A stretch of DNA of 63,202 bases from the NCBI GenBank assembly GCA_964616985.1, contig CAZTVF010000013.1:1-63202 (forward strand). Direction: 5' to 3'. Shown here in pieces: positions 51,038 through 59,416 of the stretch (its first letter is position 1; the number at the start of each line of letters is the position of its first letter). Source of the stretch: CAZTVF01 sp964616985 (GTDB lineage Bacteria > Planctomycetota > Phycisphaerae > SM23-33). The notes beneath the pieces were generated by a model. The model searched no databases and had not been told where the DNA came from. It was given only the letters and a program-made list of their open reading frames with translations. The position numbers and the translations under genes were made by a program.

Positions 51038-52243
51038 ATGCGATTCCTGATTTACTTGTTCCCGGCGATGATGGATCTGGTGCTGGGTTGCCTGTTCTTC
51101 GTGTGCACGCAGCGGGCGGCCGACGCGCAGGGTTCGGCCACGGCGTCCGGGGGCGTCATCGCGAGCTGGTCGCTGGCGTACATGCTGATCGCACTGGTGG
51201 CTGGGCGGGTGGTCACGCCTCGAAACGCCGCGGCGCTGCTGGTGGCCTCGTGCGGGCTGACGCTGGCGCTGGCGGGGGCCTTCGTCCTGATTCCTGACCC
51301 TGATGCGATCTACCCGCTGATTGTCCTGCAGGCGGCGGCCAGCGCGTTCTTCTTCTGCCCCTTCCAGGTCTTCATGAAAGCGGTCGAAAAGGGGCGGCCG
51401 CAGGGCGTGGTCCGCTCCACCGCGCTGTACACCTTCGCCTGGAGCGCCGGCATGGCCGCCGGGCCGTTCGTGGCGGGCTTCATCTTCCAGACGGCCGACT
51501 GGCGCTGGTGCCACGCGGTCAACGCCGCGCTGGCCCTCTTCACGGCCGCTGGCGTGATGCTGCTGAAGCACCATGCCCATGCATCGGACGCTTTCGAAGG
51601 CGAGGCATGCCGGCGCTCTGCAGACAGCGCAGAGCTTCGGCATGGCACCCGCGCAGAGCTTGGGCATGGCACGGCGGAGGATTATTCGGGGCGGCCTAGC
51701 TTCGCGTGGCTGGGCTGGGTGGCGGCCGGGGTTGGGTGCCTGGTGGTCTCCCTCATCCGCGCGGTGTTCATCCAGACGGGCAACAAGCTCCAACTCGACC
51801 AGTTTACTAAGGGCGTGACGCTGGCGATCCTCTCTGCTGTGCAAGCGGTGGTGGGGCTGCTGCTGATCTTCGGCAGGACGTGGATGTACCGCCCCCTTTG
51901 CGTGGGGGCGTTCGGGGCGGCCGGCGTGACGGGGCTCATCCTGTTCGCCGTGGGGCGAAACGCCGAGATGTTCTACCTGGCCGCGGCCCTGTTCGGCGTC
52001 TACAGCGGCGGGTTCTTCTTCTATCTTGTCTTTCATTCGCTGGTGCATCCCACCCGCAGCGCCCGGTATGTCGCCATCAACGAGGCCGTCGTCGGCATCA
52101 CCGGCGTCGCGGGCCCGCTGGTCGGCGGGGCCCTGATGGATGCCTTCGGCTTGGGCGCCCCCTATTTCGCCTCGGCCGCCATCACCGTAGCGGCGGTGGC
52201 GGTGCAGGTCGTGGTGCATTGGGTGCAGCGGGCGCGGGCGTGA
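51038..52243 (+). CDS. MFS transporter, nucleoside/sugar symporter-like
   Basis: Twelve hydrophobic helices are predicted in 401 residues. LYTFAWSAGMAAGPFVAG and VVGITGVAGPLVGGALMDAFG are typical MFS helix motifs (helices 5 and 11). The central loop contains an in-frame 24-bp tandem duplication (51627-51674) that encodes AELRHGTR/AELGHGTA. This loop is cytosolic, where extra sequence is tolerated. Substrate unknown. The esterase gene follows 113 bp downstream on the same strand. Confidence 0.82.
   Translation: MRFLIYLFPAMMDLVLGCLFFVCTQRAADAQGSATASGGVIASWSLAYMLIALVAGRVVTPRNAAALLVASCGLTLALAGAFVLIPDPDAIYPLIVLQAAASAFFFCPFQVFMKAVEKGRPQGVVRSTALYTFAWSAGMAAGPFVAGFIFQTADWRWCHAVNAALALFTAAGVMLLKHHAHASDAFEGEACRRSADSAELRHGTRAELGHGTAEDYSGRPSFAWLGWVAAGVGCLVVSLIRAVFIQTGNKLQLDQFTKGVTLAILSAVQAVVGLLLIFGRTWMYRPLCVGAFGAAGVTGLILFAVGRNAEMFYLAAALFGVYSGGFFFYLVFHSLVHPTRSARYVAINEAVVGITGVAGPLVGGALMDAFGLGAPYFASAAITVAAVAVQVVVHWVQRARA
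51627..51674 (+). repeat. In-frame 24-bp tandem repeat in a transporter loop
   Basis: Two units of GCGCAGAGCTTCGGCATGGC (plus four bases) lie in the central-loop codons of the MFS gene. The second differs by one base in this core. Repeat length keeps the frame. Confidence 0.8.
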
Positions 52244-52356
52244 CGGCTTCCCGCGGCCTGCTCACAGGCACTTCACTAACGCTTTTGGCAGGAAAACCCT
52301 CGCGTCCGTGCATAAACTCACATGAGCGAGTTCTCTCTTCCTGATAGGGGCTGCAA

Positions 52357-53850
52357 ATGAAGGTTACGTTTGGCTTGATGGACGGGCAGGTGCTTCAGCA
52401 GCAGTCGTGGAACCAGGCAAAGGTGCGCCTGGTGGGCGAGTGCAGCGGCAGCGGCACGGTGGAGGCCCGCCTGCTCAAGGGCGGCAAGGTGCTCGAATGG
52501 GCCGACTGGTCCAAGATGGGCCGCGCGCGACAGGGGCAGTTCGAGGCCCTCGTCACGCAGTTGCCCCAGGGCGGCCCCTACGTGCTGGAACTGCGCCTCG
52601 TCCTCCGCGGCAAGGTGCTCGACAAGGGCTCCGTGCGGAATTTCTACGTCGGCGACGTATGGTTCCTCGCCGGGCAGAGCAACATGCATGGCCGCGGCAG
52701 GTTGGCCGACCGCCCGCCGCCGCACCCGCTGATCCGCGCCTTCTACATGACCGACCAGTGGGGAACGGCCCGCGAGCCGCTGCACTTCCTGCCCGAGTCG
52801 GTGGACCCCGTCCACAACGGCGGCCATTCGCTGTCGGTGAAGGAACTGGCCGAGGCCCGCCGCAAGCTCGACCGCGGCGTGGGCCCGGGGATGTTCTTCG
52901 CCCACCAGATTATCGCCACCACCGGCGCCCCCGTGGGCCTCGTGTGCTGCGCGCACGGCGGCACGCGGATGGAGCAGTGGTCGCCGGCCCTGCGACACCG
53001 CGGCGGCGAGTCGCTCTACGGCGCGATGCTGCGGCGATTCCGCAAGCTCGGCCAGCCCATCCGCGGCATCCTGTGGGCCCAGGGCGAGAGCGACACCAAG
53101 GAAGCCTTCGCCCCCAACTACACCGACAACATGGCCGAACTGGTGGCCGCGGTCAGGCAGGATTTCGGCATCGCTGACCTGCCGTGGCTGGTCGTGCAGA
53201 TCGGGCGGGTGATCAGCCCCGGGCGGCTGGAGCGTTGCTGGAACTCGGTGCAGGATCAGCAGCGGCTGTTGCCCGACCGCATCCTCAACCTCGCGGTCGT
53301 GCCGTCGGTGGACCTGGAGATGGACGACCATATTCACATCGCCGCGCGGTCGCACGAGGTGCTGGGCAAGCGCCTGGCGATGGCCGCCCAGCGGCTGGCC
53401 TATGGCGATGCCAAGCAGCGGCCGCCCCTCAAGCTGCGGCGGATCGTGCCGGTGCTGGGCCCCCATAAGGCTAACGTGCGGCGAATCGAGGTGGAGTTCG
53501 ACCATGCCGTCGGCGGCCTGACGAGCACGGGTCGGCCCAGCGGCTTTGTGCTCACCGACGAGATGGGCAACCCGTGGCCTCACATCTGGCGGACGCGGCT
53601 CAAGGGCCCCAAGGCGATCCTGGAGGTGATGTTCCCCAAGGAGCAGTTGCCGCACCTTCGCCTGGCGTACGGCCTGGGGCTGGACCCGTTCTGCAATATC
53701 ACCGACGCCCGCGGCATGGCCGTGCCTGTGATCGGCCCCCAGCCGCTCGCCCTGGCCACACAAGACTGGGCCGAGGCCCTCGTCCACGACGCCACCGAGG
53801 TCAACATCGACAGCCAACTCACCGTGCTGGGCAAGCCCCTGGCGGAATAA
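52357..53850 (+). CDS. SGNH-type carbohydrate esterase (sialate O-acetylesterase-like)
   Basis: The 497-residue protein carries the SASA/SGNH serine block FLAGQSNMHGRG with S108, a conserved GGTRMEQW and WAQGESDTKE (blocks II-III), and the DDHIHIA block with D324 and H327. These residues form the catalytic Ser-His-Asp triad of acetylesterases. The N-terminus (about 1-90) and C-terminus (about 360-497) look like beta-sandwich domains. No signal peptide is visible. Likely role is removal of O-acetyl groups from imported sugars. An AGGGG Shine-Dalgarno precedes the ATG. Confidence 0.88.
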   Translation: MKVTFGLMDGQVLQQQSWNQAKVRLVGECSGSGTVEARLLKGGKVLEWADWSKMGRARQGQFEALVTQLPQGGPYVLELRLVLRGKVLDKGSVRNFYVGDVWFLAGQSNMHGRGRLADRPPPHPLIRAFYMTDQWGTAREPLHFLPESVDPVHNGGHSLSVKELAEARRKLDRGVGPGMFFAHQIIATTGAPVGLVCCAHGGTRMEQWSPALRHRGGESLYGAMLRRFRKLGQPIRGILWAQGESDTKEAFAPNYTDNMAELVAAVRQDFGIADLPWLVVQIGRVISPGRLERCWNSVQDQQRLLPDRILNLAVVPSVDLEMDDHIHIAARSHEVLGKRLAMAAQRLAYGDAKQRPPLKLRRIVPVLGPHKANVRRIEVEFDHAVGGLTSTGRPSGFVLTDEMGNPWPHIWRTRLKGPKAILEVMFPKEQLPHLRLAYGLGLDPFCNITDARGMAVPVIGPQPLALATQDWAEALVHDATEVNIDSQLTVLGKPLAE

Positions 53851-53932
53851 CCTGAGCCGGAAGCCCGTGGCAGTTGCCGCGTGGAAGCGGTTCCTTGACA
53901 TGCCACCCCACGGCGGAATCTACGCAAATGTG

Positions 53933-53966
53933 AGGGGTGGCGGCCTTCCTAGGCCGCCACCTCTCA
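53933..53966. repeat. GGTGGCGGCCTTCC repeat, copy 7
   Basis: AGGGGTGGCGGCCTTCCTAGG with its complement GGCCGCCACCTCTC forms a compact hairpin after the esterase gene. TGGCTTCCGCCATAGGCTGACATG near 53983 recurs near 16478. Confidence 0.8.
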
Positions 53967-54129
53967 TACTTGTGTAGATACTACTGGCTTCCGCCATAGG
54001 CTGACATGTCAACCGGCGGGCATTGCCACAACCCACCTCGCCTCGATTGGATCGGTCCGTGATACGCCCTATTCCCTTTTTCTCCTCATCCGCTACAATG
54101 TCCAGCTTCAACCCCTACATGGAACCACA

Positions 54130-57021
54130 ATGACATACCGAATCGCAATCAGGCCGCGGCAGGGACTTTCGGATCCCCATGCCGAGGGCGTGCTGCACCA
54201 GATCAAGGAATTGAACATCGACACCGTCGCCGCCGTGAAGGCGGCCAGGCTGTTCGTCCTGTTCGGCGAGCTGTCGCAGGCTGACGCCCAGCGTGTGGCC
54301 AACGAACTGCTGATCGACCCCGTGGTCGAGGAATGCACGCTATCGGCCGGGGCGTCGCAGGGCGGCGAGACGGGCGTGATCGAGGTTCACCTCAAGCCCG
54401 GCGTGATGGACCCCGTGGCCGCCTCCACCGAGCAGGCCATCCGCGACATGGGGCTGCAGGTCTCCTCCGTCCGCACCGGCCGCCGGTACGAGCTCGAGGG
54501 CCAGGTCACCAATGAGCAGCTCGAGGCCATCGCCCGGCGTCTGCTGGCCAACGCGGTGGTCGAGGACGTGCACTTCGCGGCCCACACGCCGGAGGAAGTC
54601 CACGGCCACAGCTATGAATTCCGCGTCACCGAGGTCCGCATCCGCGACCTGGACGACGAGGGCCTGGTGAAGCTGTCGAAGGACGGCCACCTGTTCCTCA
54701 ACCTGGTGGAGATGAAGGCGATCCAGGATTTCTACCGCGCCGCCGGCCGCGAGCCGCGCGACGTGGAACTGGAGATGATCGCCCAGACCTGGAGCGAGCA
54801 CTGCGTGCACAAGACGTTCCGCTCCGACGTCCGCGTGAAGGACAAGAAGGGCAACGTCGTCGAGGAGATCCCCAACCTCATCAAGAGCACGATCTTCAAG
54901 GCCACGCACGAGCTGAACAAGCCCTGGTGCATCAGCGTGTTCAAGGACAACGCGGGCGTGATCGAGTTCGACGAGACGCACGCGGTGTGCTTTAAGGTTG
55001 AGACGCACAACCATCCCTCGGCCATCGAGCCCTACGGCGGTGCGTCCACCGGCATCGGCGGCGTCATCCGCGACCCCATGGGCACGGGCATGGGCGCCAA
55101 GCCCATCGCCAACACCGACATCTTCTGCTTCGGCACGCCCGACCTGGCCGCCGGCGACGTGCCCAAGGGCGTGCTGCACCCGCGGCGCGTGATGCGCGGC
55201 GTGGTCTCGGGCGTTCGCGACTACGGCAACCGCATGGGCATCCCGACCGTCAACGGCGCGGTCTACTTCGACGACAAGTACCTCGGCAACCCGCTGGTCT
55301 TCTGCGGCACGGTGGGCCTGCTGCCCAAGACGATGTGCTTCAAGACCCCGCTGGCCGGCGACGCCGTCGTCGTCGTCGGCGGCAGGACCGGGCGCGACGG
55401 CATCCACGGCGCGACCTTCAGCTCGGGCGAACTGACGCACTCGCACGAGACCGAGTTCTCCCACGCCGTGCAGATCGGCAACGCCATCACCGAAAAGAAG
55501 ATGCTCGACACGATCCTCCAGGCCCGCGACCAGGGCCTCTACACCGCCATCACCGACTGCGGCGCGGGCGGCCTGTCCTCGGCCGTCGGCGAAATGGGCG
55601 AGGTCCTCGGCGCCGAAGTTCGCCTCGACCGCGTGCCGCTGAAGTACGCGGGCCTGTCGTACGCGGAGATCTGGATCTCCGAGGCGCAGGAACGCATGGT
55701 GCTGTCGGTGCCGCAGGACAAGCTCGATGCCATCATGAAGCTCTTCACTTCCGAGGGCGTCGAGGCCACCGTCATTGGCACCTTCGGCACCGAAGGCAAG
55801 ATGCTGCGGCTGTACTACGGCGAGACCTTGGTGGGCGAGCTGTCGATGGATTTCCTGCACAACGGCCTGCCGCGCCCCACGAAGGAGGCGGTGTACGAGA
55901 AGATGCAGTGCGCCTCGATGTCGCCGCGTCACATGGACCGCTACGACGAGGTCCTGCTGAAGATCCTGGCCGCCCCCAACGTGGCCTCGAAGGAATGGAT
56001 CATCCGCCAGTACGACCATGAGGTGCAGGGCGGCAGCGTGATCAAGCCCCTGGTGGGCGTGAAGCAGGACGGCCCGGCCGACGCCGCCGTCGTCCGCCCC
56101 GTGCTGGACAGCCACAAGGGCGTCGTCATCTCCTGCGGCATGAACCCCCAACTGGGCGAGCTGGACCCGTACGAAAGCGCCCTGCATGCGGTGGACGAGG
56201 CCCTGCGCAACAGCATCGCCGTCGGCGGCAACCTCGACCGCACGGCCATCCTGGACAACTTCTGCTGGGGCAACCCCAACAAGCCTGACCGCATGGGCAG
56301 CTTCGTCCAAGCGGCCAAGGCGTGCTACGACGCCTCGCTGGCGTACGGCACGCCGTTCATCTCGGGCAAGGACTCGTTCAACAATGAATTCCAGACCGAC
56401 GACGGCCGCACGATCGCCATCCCGCCGACGCTGCTGATCTCGGCCATCAGCGTGATCGACGACGTGGGCCGCTGCGTCACCTCCGACGCCAAGGCCGCGG
56501 GCAACTACCTGTTCCTCGTCGGGCGCACCGGCGGCGAGATGGGCGGCAGCCACTTCAACCTAGTCGAAGGCCTCGGCGGCGGCACCGACGTGCCGATGGT
56601 GGACATGCCCGCCAACCTGCGGGCCATGCGGGCCGTGCAGCGGGCGATCGAGTCGGGCGCCGTCCGCGCCTGCCACGATCTGTCCGAAGGCGGCCTGGCC
56701 GTCGCGGCGGCCGAGATGGCCTTCGCCGGCGAGCTCGGCGTGGACATTCACCTCGAAGCGGTGCCCGTCGCCCCCGGCCGCAGCTGCACCGCGGGCGTCG
56801 CCTGCCTGCTGTTCGGCGAATCGGCCGGCCGGTTCCTCATCGAAGTGGCCCCCGACCAGTACAACCGGTTCATGATGGCCATGAAGGACGTGCCCGTCGG
56901 CGAGGTGGGCCGCGTCACCAACAGCGGCCGCATCACCTTCCGCGGCATCGGCAGCAAGATCGTCCTGGACCTGCCCATCGACCGCGCGAAGGCGTCCTGG
57001 CAGGGCACGTTCAAGATGTAA
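54130..57021 (+). CDS. purL: Phosphoribosylformylglycinamidine synthase, PurS-PurS-PurL fusion
   Basis: PurL converts FGAR to FGAM in purine synthesis. In small-PurL bacteria it needs separate PurS and PurQ subunits. Here the first ~165 residues contain two PurS-like units: 1-80 (YRIAIRPRQGLSDPHAEGVL) and 83-165 (GVIEVHLKPGVMDPVAASTE). The small-type PurL follows (EMIAQTWSEHCVHKTFRSDV, then KVETHNHPSAIEPYGGASTG and GVIRDPMGTG), with AIRS-type domains to residue 963. There is no C-terminal glutaminase domain, so a separate PurQ must exist elsewhere. Size fits PurL (about 740) plus an added 220. A TACAAT at 54094 may be the -10 box. Confidence 0.95.
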   Translation: MTYRIAIRPRQGLSDPHAEGVLHQIKELNIDTVAAVKAARLFVLFGELSQADAQRVANELLIDPVVEECTLSAGASQGGETGVIEVHLKPGVMDPVAASTEQAIRDMGLQVSSVRTGRRYELEGQVTNEQLEAIARRLLANAVVEDVHFAAHTPEEVHGHSYEFRVTEVRIRDLDDEGLVKLSKDGHLFLNLVEMKAIQDFYRAAGREPRDVELEMIAQTWSEHCVHKTFRSDVRVKDKKGNVVEEIPNLIKSTIFKATHELNKPWCISVFKDNAGVIEFDETHAVCFKVETHNHPSAIEPYGGASTGIGGVIRDPMGTGMGAKPIANTDIFCFGTPDLAAGDVPKGVLHPRRVMRGVVSGVRDYGNRMGIPTVNGAVYFDDKYLGNPLVFCGTVGLLPKTMCFKTPLAGDAVVVVGGRTGRDGIHGATFSSGELTHSHETEFSHAVQIGNAITEKKMLDTILQARDQGLYTAITDCGAGGLSSAVGEMGEVLGAEVRLDRVPLKYAGLSYAEIWISEAQERMVLSVPQDKLDAIMKLFTSEGVEATVIGTFGTEGKMLRLYYGETLVGELSMDFLHNGLPRPTKEAVYEKMQCASMSPRHMDRYDEVLLKILAAPNVASKEWIIRQYDHEVQGGSVIKPLVGVKQDGPADAAVVRPVLDSHKGVVISCGMNPQLGELDPYESALHAVDEALRNSIAVGGNLDRTAILDNFCWGNPNKPDRMGSFVQAAKACYDASLAYGTPFISGKDSFNNEFQTDDGRTIAIPPTLLISAISVIDDVGRCVTSDAKAAGNYLFLVGRTGGEMGGSHFNLVEGLGGGTDVPMVDMPANLRAMRAVQRAIESGAVRACHDLSEGGLAVAAAEMAFAGELGVDIHLEAVPVAPGRSCTAGVACLLFGESAGRFLIEVAPDQYNRFMMAMKDVPVGEVGRVTNSGRITFRGIGSKIVLDLPIDRAKASWQGTFKM

Positions 57022-57366
57022 AGCCCGGTAGGGTGTGCGATTGCGGATTGCGGATTTCGGATTGCGGATTGAAGATCGCAGCGTCAGGGACGATTTGGCG
57101 CGTGCGGATCGAGACGGACCAAGCCCGTAGGGCTGAAAGAAAATAGCCCAGGGCGAAGCGCAGCGGAGCCCTGGGTTGGCGCTGTCGAAGACTGGAGCCC
57201 CGTCAGGGGCGACAGAGAACTCGGACCCGCCTGCCGGCCGGCGGGTTGCGGAATGATGATTTCGGACCTGCCTGCCGGGAGAACGTAGCGTCAGGAACGA
57301 CTTGGCGCGTGCGACGCTCTTGGTCCCTAGTCCCTGAACGCTGTACCCCTGCAAAGGATTATCACG
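57022..57366. other. Repeat-rich spacer between purL and thiG
   Basis: No gene is supported. 57042-57075 holds GCGGATTTCGGATT units. CAGCGTCAGGGACGATTTGG near 57080 is repeated as TAGCGTCAGGAACGACTTGG near 57286, both followed by CGCGTGCG. Between them is AGCCCAGGGCGAAGCGCAGC and the hairpin AGCCCCGTCAGGGGCGACAG, a palindromic type also seen in reverse near 16431. The AAAGGA Shine-Dalgarno of thiG closes the stretch. Confidence 0.7.
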
Positions 57367-58179
57367 ATGGACAAATTCAAGATCGGCGGTTTCGAGTTCG
57401 CCAGCCGCCTGTTTGTGGGCACGGGCAAGTACGCGACGTTCGAACTGATGCGAGAGGCGCTGGCGCTGTCGGGCGCCGAGGTCGTCACCGTGGCCGTGCG
57501 CCGCGAACGCCTCACCGACAAGAGCGGCCGCAACATCCTGGACTTCATCGACCCGCAGAAGTACACGCTGCTGCCCAACACGGCCGGCTGCTTCAACGCC
57601 GATGATGCCATTCGCACCGCCCGCCTGGGCCGCGAACTGCTGGAAGGCCTGGAAAACAAGGGCGCCAGCTGGGTCAAGCTCGAGGTGTTGGGCGACAAGA
57701 AAACGCTGCTGCCCGACCCGATGGGCACGCTGGAGGCCCTGAAGGTGCTCAAGGCCGAGGGCTTCACCGTGCTGTGCTACACCAGCGACGACCCGATCAT
57801 GGCCCAGCGCCTCAAGGACGCCGGGGCCGCCTCGGTCATGCCCGCCGGCAGCCCCATCGGCAGCGGCCAGGGCGTGCTGAACCCGTGGAATATCCGCATC
57901 ATCCTCGAGCAGCTCAAGGCCGGCGACCCCGACTATCCGATCATCGTCGACGCGGGCGTGGGCACGGCCAGCGACGTGGCCATCGCGATGGAGCTTGGCG
58001 CCGACGGCGTGCTGCTGAACACCGGCATCGCCAGCGCCGCCGACCCCGCCCGCATGGCCGTGGCCATGAAGCTCGCCGTCGAGGCCGGCTACCTCGCCCG
58101 CCGCGCCGGCAGAATCCCGCGCAAACTCTACGCCACCGCCTCCAGCCCCATCGAGGGCGTGATCGGGGCCGGAAACTAG
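57367..58179 (+). CDS. thiG: Thiazole synthase ThiG
   Basis: ThiG builds the thiazole phosphate ring of thiamine from deoxyxylulose phosphate, ThiS-thiocarboxylate and dehydroglycine. The 270-residue TIM barrel shows SRLFVGTGKYATFELM, the Schiff-base lysine in ASWVKLEVLGD, LPDPMGTLEALKVL, MPAGSPIGSGQGVLNP and VDAGVGTASDVAIAMELGADGVLLNTGIA, all family hallmarks. AAAGGATTATCACG precedes the ATG. No other thiamine gene is in the window, so it is an isolated locus. Confidence 0.97.
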   Translation: MDKFKIGGFEFASRLFVGTGKYATFELMREALALSGAEVVTVAVRRERLTDKSGRNILDFIDPQKYTLLPNTAGCFNADDAIRTARLGRELLEGLENKGASWVKLEVLGDKKTLLPDPMGTLEALKVLKAEGFTVLCYTSDDPIMAQRLKDAGAASVMPAGSPIGSGQGVLNPWNIRIILEQLKAGDPDYPIIVDAGVGTASDVAIAMELGADGVLLNTGIASAADPARMAVAMKLAVEAGYLARRAGRIPRKLYATASSPIEGVIGAGN

Positions 58180-58290
58180 TGAATCGGTGGATCAGTGAAT
58201 CAGTGAATCAGTAATGGCTCAGCTGGGTTCGTGCCGCCAGTCCCGGAATGTATTGGGAACGAACAAATAAGGAGAGGAAAGGAGCCGCCG

Positions 58291-58703
58291 ATGCCGGGGG
58301 AGTTCTGGGACCTGAATGTCTATCAGCAGGCGAGAGAGTTCAGAAGGCGCGTGTGGAAGCTGACGCGGCTGCTTCCGCCCGATGAAAAGTTCGTTCTTGT
58401 GCCGCAGATGCGCCGGCGTCGTTGTCGGTGACGAATAACATCGCCGAAGGCCATGGTAGCTGGAGCTACCGGCATATCATCAGTTACATGCACCGCTCGC
58501 GCGGCAGCATGAACGAGCTTCTGGACGACCTGGGTCTTTGCGAAGACGAGCAGTATTTCAAGAAAGAGCATTTGGACAGCCTTCGCGAGCTTGCGTTCTC
58601 CGTTGTCCGACTGTTGAATGGATACATCGCTCACCTGGAGCGTAAGCTCGCGGGAGATCGATCCGGCGGCGACAAGGCGTCCGAGGAAGAACAGACCGAA
58701 TAA
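58291..58703 (+). pseudogene. Four-helix-bundle (S23/Avd-like) protein, frameshifted
   Basis: The first part (from ATG 58291, with a GGAAAGGAG Shine-Dalgarno) reads FWDLNVYQQAREFRRRVWKL and PPDEKFVLVPQMRR, typical of S23-type four-helix-bundle proteins. The expected SVTNNIAEGHG and RSRGSMNELLDDL follow only in another frame. One base, probably a G, is missing near 58411-58418. Family members occur in 23S rRNA intervening sequences and as free genes of unclear role. The break may be real decay or a sequencing error. Confidence 0.82.
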
Positions 58704-58744
58704 CTGATTAACCGATTCACTGATCAACTATTTAACCGCTTCCC

Positions 58745-59416
58745 ATGGATCTTCGATCGAAAATCTGCATCTGGATCATCGTGCTGGGCCTGGCGAACTT
58801 CGTGGCCTACAGCGTGGTCTACATGTTCCTCGGCGGCGAGGCACTCAGCGGCGTCATCAAGCACGACGCCTCGGGCAAGCCCAGCTTCTACCTCAAGAGC
58901 CCGCGCCCCAGCGACAACGGCAGCAGCTACGATGTCCCCACCTCGCGAGGCGTCTTCATCTACAGCGGCATTCACTCGCTGAGCATCTGGCTGACGATGG
59001 CCGCGGTGATGCTGGCCATGCTCACCATGGCCAAGGAGCGGATCGTCTCGGACATGCGGATGGCCATCGTCCGCGGCCGAACGCTAATCACCATCCTGGC
59101 CACGCTGATCGTGTTCATCACGCTGATCCTGATGGTGTGGTACGGCCTGCAGTTCGCCTCCCGCTTCAGCCCGCCCAGGCACCTGCCGACGACGCAGGTG
59201 GCGGCGCGACCTGCCCATGCGCTGGCAGGCGCCGCGGTCGAGGGCATCGCCGCACGGTTCGACGGCGGCTTGTCCGTTCGGCGCTGTAGCGGCCGACCGG
59301 CGCCAATGAACTCTTACAGCGTCGAACGGGCAAGCCGCGGCCTTGCGTTGGGCTTCCGCGGAGACGCGGGCGCCAGGGATCTCCCGGGGATTCAGCCGGT
59401 TACCCGATGGATTTGA
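58745..59416 (+). CDS. Membrane protein of unknown function with repeat-derived tail
   Basis: Two or three hydrophobic helices lie at about 8-28, 78-97 and 113-137. I do not recognise the family. From about residue 150 to the end the sequence is encoded by a repeat (59263-59338) related to 18551-18624 and looks non-native. The last codons overlap the start of the helicase gene by 10 bp. The true protein may originally have ended near residue 150. Confidence 0.65.
   Translation: MDLRSKICIWIIVLGLANFVAYSVVYMFLGGEALSGVIKHDASGKPSFYLKSPRPSDNGSSYDVPTSRGVFIYSGIHSLSIWLTMAAVMLAMLTMAKERIVSDMRMAIVRGRTLITILATLIVFITLILMVWYGLQFASRFSPPRHLPTTQVAARPAHALAGAAVEGIAARFDGGLSVRRCSGRPAPMNSYSVERASRGLALGFRGDAGARDLPGIQPVTRWI
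59263..59338. repeat. GCGGCTTG-CCGTTCGGCGC inverted repeat, copy 2
   Basis: Arms CGGCGGCTTGTCCGTTCGGC and GTCGAACGGGCAAGCCGCGG face each other. The element is translated in frame as the tail of the 58745-59416 gene. The related intergenic copy is at 18551-18624. Confidence 0.75.

Noticed and set aside
13328..58703. Diversity-generating retroelement suggested by the Avd-like four-helix-bundle gene
   Set aside because: No reverse transcriptase or template/variable repeat pair is present. The gene is of the free-standing S23 type and is frameshifted.
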